From: Acidimicrobiaceae bacterium
GTDB lineage: Bacteria > Actinomycetota > Acidimicrobiia > Acidimicrobiales > RAAP-2
Assembly: GCA_003167415.1 (NCBI GenBank)
Contig: PMTF01000024.1
Span: 10,174 to 74,173 of the forward strand
Direction: 5' to 3'
DNA: 64,000 nucleotides
Notes under the pieces: generated by a model
Told to the model about the DNA's origin: nothing
The model's input: only the letters and a program-made list of their open reading frames with translations
The model's database searches: none
Part shown: piece by piece, positions 1-8,485 of the stretch
How positions within the stretch are numbered: the first letter of the stretch is position 1
Layout: each line of letters starts with the position of its first letter
Made by a program: the position numbers and the translations under genes

Positions 1-900
1 CACGTGACCGCATTCTCGTGGCACTGGTTCTCGCCGTCAGTCTTCAGTGGTCACCACACCAACGACTTCGTGGCCGGTGCGTTGCTCGCCGCCTTCTATT
101 ACTGGGGATGGGATGTAACTGCGAATCTCAATGAGGAGACGAAGAACGCCAAAAAGACCTCCGGCCTCGGGGGACTGCTCGGAACGTTCGTGGTCTTTTT
201 GCTCTTTGAAGTGTTCACGGTCGCGTCGAACATGACCTTGAAGCCGGGCACCTTGGCGAATTCGAGCAATGTGGCCGACTTCATGTACAACCTGGGACAG
301 GCGGTGTGGCACGGTCTCGGCGGCAAGTTGCTCATCGTCGCGCTTCTGCTTTCAACGGTCGCCACGCTCGAAACGACGCTCATTCAAGTGACGAGGACTC
401 TCTTCACGATGGGCCGCGACGAAACGCTGCCCAAGGTGCTCGGGACGACCCACCCCACGCGCAAGACGCCGTTCGTCGCGACCATGGTCGTCACCGTACT
501 TTCACTGGGGCTCTTCGTGGCCAGCCAATACGTCGGCTCGGTGGGCAACATCTTGGTTGACGGCTACAACGCTATTGCGATTCAGATCTGCATTTATTAC
601 AGTCTCGCCGGGCTCGCGGTCGTGATCTTGTACCGTCGCCAGCTTTTCAATTCGGTAAACAACTTCATCTTCATTGGGCTCTGGCCGTTGCTCGGGGCAC
701 TCTTCATGATCTATCTATTCGTCAAGTCAATACCCGGTCTGAACCGCGTCGAGTTGATCGTGGGTCTCGGCTCGATGGCGCTAGGACTCATTCCTATGGC
801 GTGGTACTGGTACAAGGGTGCTCCGTACTTCAAGATGCCCGACAAGCTCGACCGTCACGCGCAACAACTCGAACTCAAACAACTGGAAGAGCTTCTCTAA
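1..900 (+). CDS. APC-family amino acid permease, C-terminal part
   Basis: This is the C-terminal 299 residues of an integral membrane transporter; the frame is open at the left window edge, so the true start lies outside. It shows about seven hydrophobic segments. The stretch TNDFVAGALLAAFYYWGWDV resembles the APC-superfamily helix-6 region (amino acid/polyamine permeases), and a loop GRDETLPKVLGTTHPTRKTP is the typical cytoplasmic loop of these carriers. It likely moves an amino acid or amine across the cytoplasmic membrane; the substrate cannot be told. The tail is charged and ends 31 bases before the convergent aldo/keto reductase. Confidence 0.85.
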   Translation, partial: HVTAFSWHWFSPSVFSGHHTNDFVAGALLAAFYYWGWDVTANLNEETKNAKKTSGLGGLLGTFVVFLLFEVFTVASNMTLKPGTLANSSNVADFMYNLGQAVWHGLGGKLLIVALLLSTVATLETTLIQVTRTLFTMGRDETLPKVLGTTHPTRKTPFVATMVVTVLSLGLFVASQYVGSVGNILVDGYNAIAIQICIYYSLAGLAVVILYRRQLFNSVNNFIFIGLWPLLGALFMIYLFVKSIPGLNRVELIVGLGSMALGLIPMAWYWYKGAPYFKMPDKLDRHAQQLELKQLEELL

Positions 901-930
901 AGCTGGACCGTTCGATCGAGTTCAGTACGT

Positions 931-1962
931 CTATTCGGTGGCCGGACGGCGCCAGAGGTCGATACCGCTATCCACGGCAAACTCGTCGATCCGCGTCAAC
1001 TCCTCGGCGCTGAAATCCAAGTTGTTCAGGGCATCGAGGTTCTCATCGAGTTGCGCGACACTGCTGGCGCCCAGCAACACCGACGTCACCACGGGACTGC
1101 GTAACGCCCAGGCGATAGCCAGTTGGGCCATCCGTTGTCCTCGCTCGTGGGCGATCTCGGCCAGCCCCCGAACGCGAGCGAGGTTCTCCTCGTTCAGCAT
1201 TTGAGCGGCCAGCGACGAGTCATCCTTGCCCGCGCGCGAGCCACTCGTCGGTCCGTCGAGGTACTTGTTGGTGAGGAGACCTTGACCGAGGGGGGAGAAG
1301 GCAATGCAGCCCACCCCTTGTTCGTCGAGGACGTCGAGGAGTCGATCCTCGATCCAACGATTCAGCATCGAATACGACGGTTGGTGAATCAAGAGCGGCG
1401 TGCCGAGGTCGCGAAGGTTCGTGATGGCCTGTTGGGTGCGTTCGTCGGAGTATGACGAGATGCCCACGTAGAGGGCCTTGCCCTGGCGAACCGCGCTGTC
1501 GAGCGCGCCGAGTGTCTCCTCCATGGGCGTCGTGGCGTCGAAATGGTGGTGGTAGAAGATGTCGACGTAATCCAGCCCCAGGCGCTTCAGGCTTTGGTCG
1601 AGGCTGGCGAGCAGGTACTTGCGCGATCCCAGGTCGCCGTAGGGGCCGGGCCACATGTCCCAGCCGGCCTTCGTCGAAATGATCAGCTCGTCGCGCAGCG
1701 ACGAGAAGTCCTCGCGGAGCAGTCGCCCGAAGTTCGTCTCGGCGCTGCCGTAGGGCGGTCCGTAGTTGTTGGCGAGGTCGAAGTGCGTCACGCCGCGATC
1801 GAACGCTCGGCGAACGATGGCTCGTTGGGCATCGATCGTGCGGTCGTCGCCGAAGTTCTGCCAGAGACCGAGGGAGATGGCGGGAAGCTGAATACCGCTG
1901 CGCCCACAGCGTCGGTATTGCATCGATTCGTAGCGGTCGGGTGAGGGAAGGTAGGTCGGCAT
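931..1962 (-). CDS. Aldo/keto reductase, YghZ/Gpr-like
   Basis: A 343-residue NAD(P)H-dependent reductase of the AKR fold. The catalytic tetrad is visible as D62 and Y67 (FDLANNYG), K98 (STKAG) and H139 (FYHHHFD), and FDATTPMEE matches the AKR14 (L-glyceraldehyde-3-phosphate reductase, YghZ/Gpr) signature; family length is about 346. The ATG at 1962 is chosen because a TACGAT hexamer stands exactly six bases upstream, suggesting a leaderless mRNA; a longer frame exists upstream but its residues look non-conserved. It probably reduces small aldehydes in the cytoplasm. Monocistronic, convergent with the permease. Confidence 0.9.
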   Translation of the reverse strand: MPTYLPSPDRYESMQYRRCGRSGIQLPAISLGLWQNFGDDRTIDAQRAIVRRAFDRGVTHFDLANNYGPPYGSAETNFGRLLREDFSSLRDELIISTKAGWDMWPGPYGDLGSRKYLLASLDQSLKRLGLDYVDIFYHHHFDATTPMEETLGALDSAVRQGKALYVGISSYSDERTQQAITNLRDLGTPLLIHQPSYSMLNRWIEDRLLDVLDEQGVGCIAFSPLGQGLLTNKYLDGPTSGSRAGKDDSSLAAQMLNEENLARVRGLAEIAHERGQRMAQLAIAWALRSPVVTSVLLGASSVAQLDENLDALNNLDFSAEELTRIDEFAVDSGIDLWRRPATE

Positions 1963-1968
1963 GGCGCC

Positions 1969-1974
1969 ATCGTA
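1969..1974 (-). promoter_or_regulatory. Candidate -10 element, leaderless
   Basis: Minus-strand TACGAT lies six bases before the ATG of the aldo/keto reductase, so transcription would begin at or next to the start codon. No clear -35 hexamer is seen. Confidence 0.5.
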
Positions 1975-2122
1975 ACGGTCGCGTATTCGCCGTCGCCACG
2001 AAAGACCGTGTCCAGATCGCGAAGTATCCACGGTGGTCTCGATCTTGACTCACTTCCATTGAGGAGTCCAAGCTGAATAGTCTTCAAGGAACAATCAATT
2101 ATCTAGAAGGTGAAGAACAACC

Positions 2123-2578
2123 GTGAAATTCAGGTTCCGACGACGCAGATGGATGGGGCCGAAACACGGCCCCGCTCTGGGAGTTGCGGTCTTTACCGCT
2201 AAGGATTCTGTCGTTTCTCGCGACATGACGGGCACCGTGGGCGAAAGTGGTCGGCTTTGTCAGTGGTCAATCGACCATGGCGTCGTCCTCAACGAGGACG
2301 CGCAGAGCCTGGAACTCCTGGACGCACATATTGATCAGTGGAATTCGGACCCTAGTCACTACGAGAGCGTGGACTTGGGCAACGAGGTGGGTACCTATCT
2401 AGGAAACGTCATTCTTAAGAATGTCGCCGGCACCCGGTGGCGAGTGTGGCCCAATGGGCACCCCGTGATTGCGCTGGCGTCAGGTCGAGAACTGGACGTC
2501 ACCGCGTTGGTCGGTGACCGACTTCTGCGTTCGGGGCCAAGCCTTCCTTCGATCTATGCACGGGCATCGTCCGAATAG
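2123..2578 (+). CDS. Small uncharacterised protein, possibly DUF6278-like
   Basis: A 151-residue soluble protein with a basic N-terminus (FRFRRRRW). Features such as LELLDAHIDQW, LGNEVGTYLGNVILKNVAGTRWRVWPNG and HPVIALASGRELDV recall small actinobacterial proteins annotated as DUF6278; this match is from memory and uncertain. There is no signal peptide, membrane segment or catalytic motif. It stands alone, between a divergent reductase and a tyrosine-phosphatase-like gene. Function unknown. Confidence 0.65.
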   Translation: MKFRFRRRRWMGPKHGPALGVAVFTAKDSVVSRDMTGTVGESGRLCQWSIDHGVVLNEDAQSLELLDAHIDQWNSDPSHYESVDLGNEVGTYLGNVILKNVAGTRWRVWPNGHPVIALASGRELDVTALVGDRLLRSGPSLPSIYARASSE

Positions 2579-2744
2579 CGTGGCCGCGAAGACTCCGACG
2601 GCGCTGCTACTACGCGCCGAGTAATTCTTCGAATTGAAGGCCATCGCGACGTCATCGAGTTGTCAGTCAGTGTCCGTCGGCTTGGAATGAGATCCACTGT
2701 TTCACTATTACGACGAGAGGCGGATCAAGTATAAGAATGCGACC

Positions 2745-3167
2745 ATGCTCGTAACCCTGCCGGATAACACTGTGGTGCTCGCCCAGGGTCGGCTTGGATT
2801 GATTCCTTCGGAACGCATTCGCCAACCCGATTACGCGGTGTATCTCGATGAGCGGTGGGGGGTTGACCCCGAAGTCACCTGGCCGTACCGAGTGATCGAT
2901 TGGCCCGACTTCGGATTGCCGAACGATGAGAGACAACTATTCGATGTCATTTTGGGTATTCACGTTCGAGCCAAAAAAGGCGAACTCGTGGAAATCGCTT
3001 GCTACGGCGGACTGGGAAGGACGGGAACCGTCCTAAGTTGTCTCGCCGTCTGCGCGGGCGTCCAACTTAGCGACGCCGTCGATTGGGTGCGAGAACACTA
3101 CGATCGAAGAGCCGTGGAGACGAGCGAGCAGCGCAAGTTAATTGAAAGGTTCGCGATTTCACTGTGA
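2745..3167 (+). CDS. Tyrosine/dual-specificity protein phosphatase-like
   Basis: A 140-residue protein carrying the CX5R phosphatase loop (C86-YGGLG-R92, followed by TGT) and a WPD-type general-acid loop (WPDFG, D55). Both elements needed for cysteine-based phosphate-ester hydrolysis are present and correctly spaced for a short PTP/DSP fold, so it is likely active on a phosphoprotein or small phosphate ester in the cytoplasm. It is convergent with the L,D-transpeptidase, 45 bases away. The substrate is unknown. Confidence 0.85.
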   Translation: MLVTLPDNTVVLAQGRLGLIPSERIRQPDYAVYLDERWGVDPEVTWPYRVIDWPDFGLPNDERQLFDVILGIHVRAKKGELVEIACYGGLGRTGTVLSCLAVCAGVQLSDAVDWVREHYDRRAVETSEQRKLIERFAISL

Positions 3168-3212
3168 ACCGGTGGCCGATCCCTCTTCTAGACGAGACTA
3201 CGACGCTCGAAG

Positions 3213-3968
3213 CTAACGCGCCGAAATGTCGATGAGAGGGTTCATATTCGGCCGCAGTGCGCGAAGGATTCGCAGCAAATCGGTTACCGGAATGCTTACG
3301 CAGCCGGCCGTTGGTTGACCGGCAGAGACGTGCAGGAAGATCGCCGATCCCTTGCCGGGCACGATCGGGTGTCGGTTATAGGCGATGACCGCGAAATAGT
3401 TATAAGACGGCACGGTTTCCCAGAGTGCTTCGGAGCCACCGCCAAAATTCGGTTTCGCGCCACAGGGCACGTGCACGAAGTGGTTGTAGAGCGGCGACGA
3501 CGGCTGTTCGTCCCACCAGTCGCCGCAGACGAGGCGGTGGTACTGATACGCGACGCCGGGGTTGGGTAGTACGCCGTACAACGTGGATTGGAAGCCGAAG
3601 AGTCCCATGGGCGTGGTGTTGTCGCCCTCGTGGTGATGGGCCGAGAGACCGTTCAGACCGACGAGCGCCGGGTACGGACCGGCGGCGAGGCGAAAGCATC
3701 CTCCTTGGCGAAGGAAGTATTCCAGCGTGGCGCTTTGGGACCTTAGTGTCGGCGAAATGACGGTGATCAGTTGTCCGGAGTGTGACGTGCCCGAGATAGC
3801 GTCCGCCACGGCATTGCACGACGCCAGGCGCGGATGTTCGAGGGCTCCGGCGGTTCGTGAGAGCAACGGCGCGATTGCGATCACCAATGCAATAACGAGC
3901 GAACAGCCGAAGGCTCGTTTCAACCGCCGGTGGAAGAGAAGTGCTGGTAGTCCGGTGATGCGCTCCAT
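3213..3968 (-). CDS. L,D-transpeptidase (YkuD/ErfK fold), exported
   Basis: A 251-residue protein with an N-terminal hydrophobic signal or anchor (FGCSLVIALVIAIAPLL) and a C-terminal YkuD catalytic signature HVSAGQPTAGCVSIP, giving H213 and catalytic C223. L,D-transpeptidases use this Cys to make 3-3 peptidoglycan crosslinks or attach proteins to the wall; a trimming role is also possible. The ATG at 3968 has a GGGGAGG ribosome site three bases upstream, inside the 3' end of the M15 peptidase gene; the two genes overlap by 49 bases and are surely co-translated. Confidence 0.88.
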   Translation of the reverse strand: MERITGLPALLFHRRLKRAFGCSLVIALVIAIAPLLSRTAGALEHPRLASCNAVADAISGTSHSGQLITVISPTLRSQSATLEYFLRQGGCFRLAAGPYPALVGLNGLSAHHHEGDNTTPMGLFGFQSTLYGVLPNPGVAYQYHRLVCGDWWDEQPSSPLYNHFVHVPCGAKPNFGGGSEALWETVPSYNYFAVIAYNRHPIVPGKGSAIFLHVSAGQPTAGCVSIPVTDLLRILRALRPNMNPLIDISAR

Positions 3969-4615
3969 CGTCCTCCCCAGAACCACCCTACGGAAGCGAA
4001 GGCCTTGTTGAGTACGCCGCCCACTTCGGCCATGCCCGGGCGCACGTCACTTCGATTGATGTAGGCCTTACCGGCGACCGGTTGCGCGACGCCGTTGAAG
4101 ACGTAGGGATTCTGTAACGGGTTCACGTCGATCGCTTCGCCGTAGGCGTGCACGGACCACTGTTTGGGTCCGGTCGTCACGGCGTAGCGACAGTTGAACC
4201 CCGACGTGTTGTCCGCGGCCATGGAGGCCGGATCCTTGCCCTGGAAGTTCGACGTCGGGACCATCAGATGAATCGGAAAGTGCTTCGCGAAGAGCGTCGC
4301 GAAGACTTTCACGACCGAGGTCACGACGGTGGCGTTGACGACCAGGGTGCCGACGCGCGCTCGACCGTCGAAGCCGACGTAGCGAAGTTGCAGGAAGCGC
4401 AGTTGGCTCGGCGCGACGGGACAGCCCGGTCTCCACGACTTGCCCAGTTGGGCGGCGTTGACCAGCGCCATGCTCCAGGTGAATGGCGGCAGCACGACGT
4501 TCGACGCACCGCTACTCGCGCCAAAAAGTAATGACCCGGCGAGGACCGTCGCACACAGTGCACCGTGAACGACTCGACGTTGATGAGTCGTTGCGAGCGA
4601 TGAAATGTCCGACAT
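3920..4615 (-). CDS. M15-family zinc D-Ala-D-Ala carboxypeptidase-like, secreted
   Basis: A 231-residue exported protein: signal peptide around residues 15-38 (ALCATVLAGSLLFGASSG), then a C-terminal M15 domain with zinc ligands H156 and D163 in HAYGEAIDVNP and H225 in DYQHF. M15 enzymes trim peptidoglycan stems (VanY, or L-Ala-D-Glu peptidase types). The ATG at 4615 is preferred over an in-frame GTG at 4621 because a TACTCT hexamer lies exactly six bases upstream. It heads a two-gene wall-remodelling operon with the overlapping L,D-transpeptidase; D,D-trimming would create the tetrapeptide donors that the partner uses. Confidence 0.85.
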   Translation of the reverse strand: MSDISSLATTHQRRVVHGALCATVLAGSLLFGASSGASNVVLPPFTWSMALVNAAQLGKSWRPGCPVAPSQLRFLQLRYVGFDGRARVGTLVVNATVVTSVVKVFATLFAKHFPIHLMVPTSNFQGKDPASMAADNTSGFNCRYAVTTGPKQWSVHAYGEAIDVNPLQNPYVFNGVAQPVAGKAYINRSDVRPGMAEVGGVLNKAFASVGWFWGGRWSASPDYQHFSSTGG

Positions 4616-4621
4616 CGCCAC

Positions 4622-4627
4622 AGAGTA
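4622..4627 (-). promoter_or_regulatory. Candidate -10 element, leaderless
   Basis: TACTCT on the minus strand, six bases before the M15 ATG at 4615. It sits about 60 bases from the divergent SDR promoter. Confidence 0.45.
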
Positions 4628-4685
4628 GTTGTCTGCATCCAGCAGAATACGTCCGCTCGCTGAAATACGACAACGTGTTCATTCC

Positions 4686-4691
4686 TAGACT
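4686..4691 (+). promoter_or_regulatory. Candidate -10 element, leaderless
   Basis: TAGACT six bases before the SDR ATG at 4698. No Shine-Dalgarno sequence is seen between it and the start. Confidence 0.5.
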
Positions 4692-4697
4692 GCAGCA

Positions 4698-5465
4698 ATG
4701 GACCTCGAACTTCAGGACAGGGCATTTCTCATCACCGGTGGCACGGATGGACTCGGTTTCGCCCTCGCTCAGCGCCTGGTCGCCGAAGGTGCGTTGGTGG
4801 CGGTTTGCGGTCGCGACGAGGAACGGCTCGCTCGGGCACAAGAGTTGCTCGGCCGGGACGCGCTGTGTTCGAAAACGGACGTGACGAACGCCGACCAACT
4901 CGACGAATTCATAAGCGCCACGCTCACCCGCTTCGGTCGACTCGACGGCGCGGTGAACAACGCCGGTCGAAGTGCGGGAACGCCAATCGCCACTTCGGAC
5001 GATGATGAGTGGCGAAGCGACTACGAATTGAAAGTCATCTCCGCGCTGCACGTGGCGCGCCAGGTCCTACCGGCTCTGGAGACGACCCATGGGGCCATTG
5101 TCAATGTCCTGGCGACGTTGGCGCGAACGCCGAACGCCAATACGACGCCGACGTCGGCGTCGAGATTGGCCGGTCTCGCGCTGACCAAGTCGCTCGCCAA
5201 CGAAGTTGGTCCGCGGGGAATCAGGGTGAACGCAATTCTCATTGGCCTGATTGAGTCGGGGCAGTGGGTACGTCGCGCCGCCGACGCGAACGTGTCGTTG
5301 GAAGAGTTCTACGTGAACATGGCGGCCAACGCGAAGATTCCGTTGGGCCGGGTCGGTCGCGCCGAGGAGTTCGCCGATCTCGCGGCGTTCTTGTTGTCGC
5401 CCCGGGCCAGTTACGTCACCGGTGTGGGCGTGAGCATTGACGGGGGAATGTCGCCCGTCATTTGA
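4698..5465 (+). CDS. SDR-family protein with non-canonical active site
   Basis: A 255-residue short-chain dehydrogenase/reductase fold: nucleotide motif TGGTDGLG (13-20), NNAG (87-90) and the C-terminal SYVTGVGVSIDGG. The active site is odd. Aligning on ALTK, the usual Y-x-S-x-K positions are occupied by T152 and R156 (TSASRLAG), and the catalytic serine strand reads VNVLATLA. It therefore may bind NAD(P) without classic hydride-transfer chemistry, or use other residues. It precedes the aminotransferase/epimerase pair by about 50 bases in the same direction and could belong to the same pathway. Confidence 0.85.
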   Translation: MDLELQDRAFLITGGTDGLGFALAQRLVAEGALVAVCGRDEERLARAQELLGRDALCSKTDVTNADQLDEFISATLTRFGRLDGAVNNAGRSAGTPIATSDDDEWRSDYELKVISALHVARQVLPALETTHGAIVNVLATLARTPNANTTPTSASRLAGLALTKSLANEVGPRGIRVNAILIGLIESGQWVRRAADANVSLEEFYVNMAANAKIPLGRVGRAEEFADLAAFLLSPRASYVTGVGVSIDGGMSPVI

Positions 5466-5513
5466 CGGCTCCTTGAACAAAAGCTCCGAGTGGCCCCCGG
5501 TAATAGATTTGGC

Positions 5514-6944
5514 ATGGAACGCGAGGGAGCGGTGACTTTCAACCTGAAAGAGCTGATGGAAGAGCGACACGGCGACAACTTCGCTCTGCACGCCCAGTAC
5601 CTCAACCCACAGCTCACGAAAGTCGTGACCACGCTCGGTTTTGACCGTTTCTACGAGCGCGGTGAGGGCTGTTACCTCTTCGACGACGAGGGCAATCGGT
5701 ACCTCGACATGCTGAGCGGCTTCGGCGTCTTCGCCCTCGGTCGGTCCCATCCGGTGATCAAGGACGCCCTTCGCCAAGCCCTCGACGCGGATCTACCGGG
5801 CATGGTCCAGATGGACTGTGCGCTCTTGCCAGGACTCTTGGCCGAACAGCTGATCGCGCGGAGCCCGAAACAGATCGAGCGACTGTTCTTTTGCAACTCT
5901 GGCGCGGAAGCCGTGGAGGCCGCCATCAAATTCGCCCGCGCGAGCACCGGTCGTCGGAGGATCCTGTATCACGCGCACGCGTATCACGGGCTCACGATGG
6001 GCGCGCTCGCCGTCAACGGCTCGGCCGATTTCCGCGAAGGCTTCGGACCGCTGCTGGCCGACACGACGGAGATTCCCTTCGGCGATCTCGAGGTACTGGT
6101 TCGAGAACTCAAGCGCGGTGACGTGGCGGCCTTCATCGTCGAGCCCATTCAAGGCAAGGGCGTCTACGAGCTGGACGCGGAGCGTTGGCGCGAACTCGAG
6201 GACGCCGTGCACGGCGCCGGGGCGCTGTTTATTTGCGACGAGGTCCAGACGGGGCTCGGTCGAACCGGCGCGTTCTACGCCTTCGAGCACTTCGGACTCG
6301 CCCCGGACATCATCACTATCTCGAAGGCGCTCTCCGGTGGTTACGTGCCGGTCGGAGCGATGTTGACAAGCGACAAGATCCTGCGCGGCACCTACAGCTC
6401 CATGGACCGGGCGATGGTCCACTCGACGACCTTCAAGAACAACCCGATGGCCATGGTGGCGGGATTGGCCACGCTCTCGGTCTTCGACGACGAGCACATC
6501 GTCGAGCACGCGGCGGCCATGGGAATCGTGTGGCGCGTCCGCCTGGAGGAGCTGGCGTCGCGCCACGAGTTCCTCCACGTCGTACGCGGCCGAGGACAGA
6601 TGATCGGCATCGAGTTCGGTCGTCCCACGTCGCGCGGCGCGCGACGTCGTTGGCGTTTGGTAGAGGCGACGCGCACCGCGATGTTCACCCAGACGCTCGT
6701 GGTCCCGCTGTTCCATCGATACCGGATCCTGACCCAGGTGGCCGCCGACAACATCAACGTGATCAAACTGCTGCCGCCACTCATCGCCGCCGACGCGGAG
6801 ATCGACCTCTTCATCAGTGCGCTCGACGAACTCTTGAGCGAAGCCGAGCGAAGCGGGGCCTCGCTGGTCGAATTCGGCGTCACGATGACCAAGGGAATGT
6901 TGAGGCGAAGCCCCACGTCCAAGCGCGCCGCGGCCAGGTCGTGA
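5514..6944 (+). CDS. Class III PLP-dependent aminotransferase
   Basis: A 476-residue enzyme of the acetylornithine/ornithine aminotransferase class: NSGAEAVE (128-135) binds the cofactor phosphate, CDEVQTGLGRTG carries D242, and K271 in TISKALSGGY forms the Schiff base. The ATG at 5514 is preferred over one at 5490 because a TAATAG hexamer stands seven bases before it and the first residues of the longer form look unconserved. The C-terminal 25 residues are basic and unlike the family. It overlaps the epimerase by four bases, so the amino acceptor is probably made or used with that enzyme; an HpnO-like role beside an HpnA-like epimerase is possible but no other hopanoid genes are present. Confidence 0.88.
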   Translation: MEREGAVTFNLKELMEERHGDNFALHAQYLNPQLTKVVTTLGFDRFYERGEGCYLFDDEGNRYLDMLSGFGVFALGRSHPVIKDALRQALDADLPGMVQMDCALLPGLLAEQLIARSPKQIERLFFCNSGAEAVEAAIKFARASTGRRRILYHAHAYHGLTMGALAVNGSADFREGFGPLLADTTEIPFGDLEVLVRELKRGDVAAFIVEPIQGKGVYELDAERWRELEDAVHGAGALFICDEVQTGLGRTGAFYAFEHFGLAPDIITISKALSGGYVPVGAMLTSDKILRGTYSSMDRAMVHSTTFKNNPMAMVAGLATLSVFDDEHIVEHAAAMGIVWRVRLEELASRHEFLHVVRGRGQMIGIEFGRPTSRGARRRWRLVEATRTAMFTQTLVVPLFHRYRILTQVAADNINVIKLLPPLIAADAEIDLFISALDELLSEAERSGASLVEFGVTMTKGMLRRSPTSKRAAARS

Positions 6945-8008
6945 GTTTCGAGCTTCATAAGGGCGACCGCGTGGTCGTCACCGGCGCGGCGGGCTTCATC
7001 GGTTCGGCCGTCGTGCGCGCGTTACTCGCGCGCGACGTCGACGTCGTGGCCTTCCTCGAGCCCGGTGCGGCTACGTCGAATCTCGACGGACTGGAGGTGG
7101 AACGTCGAGAGGTCGACATTACCAAGGAGTTGCAATTGACGGGTGCCTTCGACGGCGCCAAGTACTGCTTCCATCTCGCAGCCAAATTCGGGTTCTGGCC
7201 CAAGGACGCGACCTCGTTCTACGACGTGAACGTCCGGGGCAGTCAGAATGTCGTTCGGGCGGCGACCGACGCCGGCGTCGAGCGCCTCGTCTTCACGTCA
7301 ACGGTCGCGACGCTCGGGCTCTGGGAGACCAAGGAGGGACGGCCGTCCAACGAAGACGACGTCGCCGACATCGCGCACCTCTACGGGAACTACAAGCAGA
7401 CCAAGTACGTGGCCGAACATGAAGTACTTCGCCTGGCGGCCCAAGGTGCCCCGGTCGTACTGGTGTTGCCGACCATGCCGCACGGACCCTTCGACCATCG
7501 ACCGACGCCATCGGGCAAGGTGGTGCTCGACTATTTAAATGGCCGAATGCCCGGCTACGTGGACACCGCGATGAATGTGGCGCACGTGGATGACCTCGCC
7601 GCCGGTCACTTGCTGGCGCTCGAACACGGGCGTCAGGGCCGGAGCTACATCTGCGGCGGCGAGAACATCTCCATGGCCCAGTTGCTGCGAACGCTCGCCG
7701 AGGTGACCGGACTACCAACTGCCGATCGACGCTTTCCATCGATCTTTCCGATGATCGCGGGTCACTTATCGAGCTTCATTGAGGGCGACGTTTTAGGTCG
7801 CGAGCCGCGCGTCTCATTAGAGGCAGCTCAGATGGCATCGACCACGATGACGTTCGATGATTCTCGAGCGCGCACAGAGATTGGCTATTCGTCTCGTCCG
7901 GCGTCATTCGCGCTCTTTGATTCAGCAAAGTGGTTCGTCGAGCACGGTTACGTCAATGCCGAAAGGCTTCGATTGATTTCGTGGAAGCCGCCACTCGCGC
8001 TCGACTAG
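6941..8008 (+). CDS. NAD-dependent epimerase/dehydratase (extended SDR)
   Basis: A 355-residue extended SDR: TGAAGFIG near the N-terminus binds NAD, the active-site YKQTK pair follows, and the middle contains FNVAHVDDLA-like text (MNVAHVDDLAAGH) typical of dihydroflavonol-4-reductase/HpnA-type enzymes. The GTG at 6941 overlaps the aminotransferase stop in a GTGA arrangement; the longer open frame upstream is only a shadow of that gene. It likely oxidises or reduces a hydroxyl on the substrate handled by the aminotransferase. No membrane segment. Product unknown. Confidence 0.85.
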   Translation: MSFELHKGDRVVVTGAAGFIGSAVVRALLARDVDVVAFLEPGAATSNLDGLEVERREVDITKELQLTGAFDGAKYCFHLAAKFGFWPKDATSFYDVNVRGSQNVVRAATDAGVERLVFTSTVATLGLWETKEGRPSNEDDVADIAHLYGNYKQTKYVAEHEVLRLAAQGAPVVLVLPTMPHGPFDHRPTPSGKVVLDYLNGRMPGYVDTAMNVAHVDDLAAGHLLALEHGRQGRSYICGGENISMAQLLRTLAEVTGLPTADRRFPSIFPMIAGHLSSFIEGDVLGREPRVSLEAAQMASTTMTFDDSRARTEIGYSSRPASFALFDSAKWFVEHGYVNAERLRLISWKPPLALD

Positions 8009-8090
8009 CGCGTCACAAGCCCGACCCGCCCTCTTTCGATTCTCCAGGGATTGCTGTAACCTCCGGGAATACTCTTCGGGGAGGCGTCAC

Positions 8091-8318
8091 TTGTTCTTTC
8101 TATTTGGAATGCGTAAACGCACGCGCGGAATCGGTCGGTTTTCGCTGGATTGCCCGAAATGCGGAGGAACGCACTTCCACCAAGTGGTGGGCATCAAGCG
8201 GACCTTCACTATCTTTTTCATCCCCTTGATACCGCTGCCCGAAATTATCCGCGCGACGTGCGAAAACTGCCACAAGCACCATGAGATCCTTCTGGAGTCA
8301 TTACCAGCTCAGGCGTAA
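8091..8318 (+). CDS. Small zinc-ribbon protein
   Basis: A 75-residue protein with two Cys pairs, CPKCGG and CENCHK, separated by a hydrophobic stretch (FTIFFIPLIPL); this is the layout of the small zinc-ribbon family sometimes called zinc_ribbon_15. A TTG start at 8091 is chosen because GGGGAGG ends seven bases before it; the next ATG (8109) would be 25 bases away. Possibly membrane-associated. Function unknown. Confidence 0.75.
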   Translation: MFFLFGMRKRTRGIGRFSLDCPKCGGTHFHQVVGIKRTFTIFFIPLIPLPEIIRATCENCHKHHEILLESLPAQA

Positions 8319-8485
8319 TCGGTTCACTACTTGGCTGTGATCGTCCTCTTCCAGGAGCTGATGTTTTGACAGCTCAGACATCTTCGTAAACGCCGAGCGA
8401 ACGCGAATGGATTCGTGGCACCCGCCGCTCGGACTCAACTAAATCACCACACACGGGAAGCGGTGTCAGTTAATCGTCAGCCGAT

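Noticed and set aside
6185-6940. Long frame ahead of the epimerase
   Set aside because: It only shadows the aminotransferase in another frame, with Arg-rich composition; the GTG at 6941 in the GTGA overlap is the true start.
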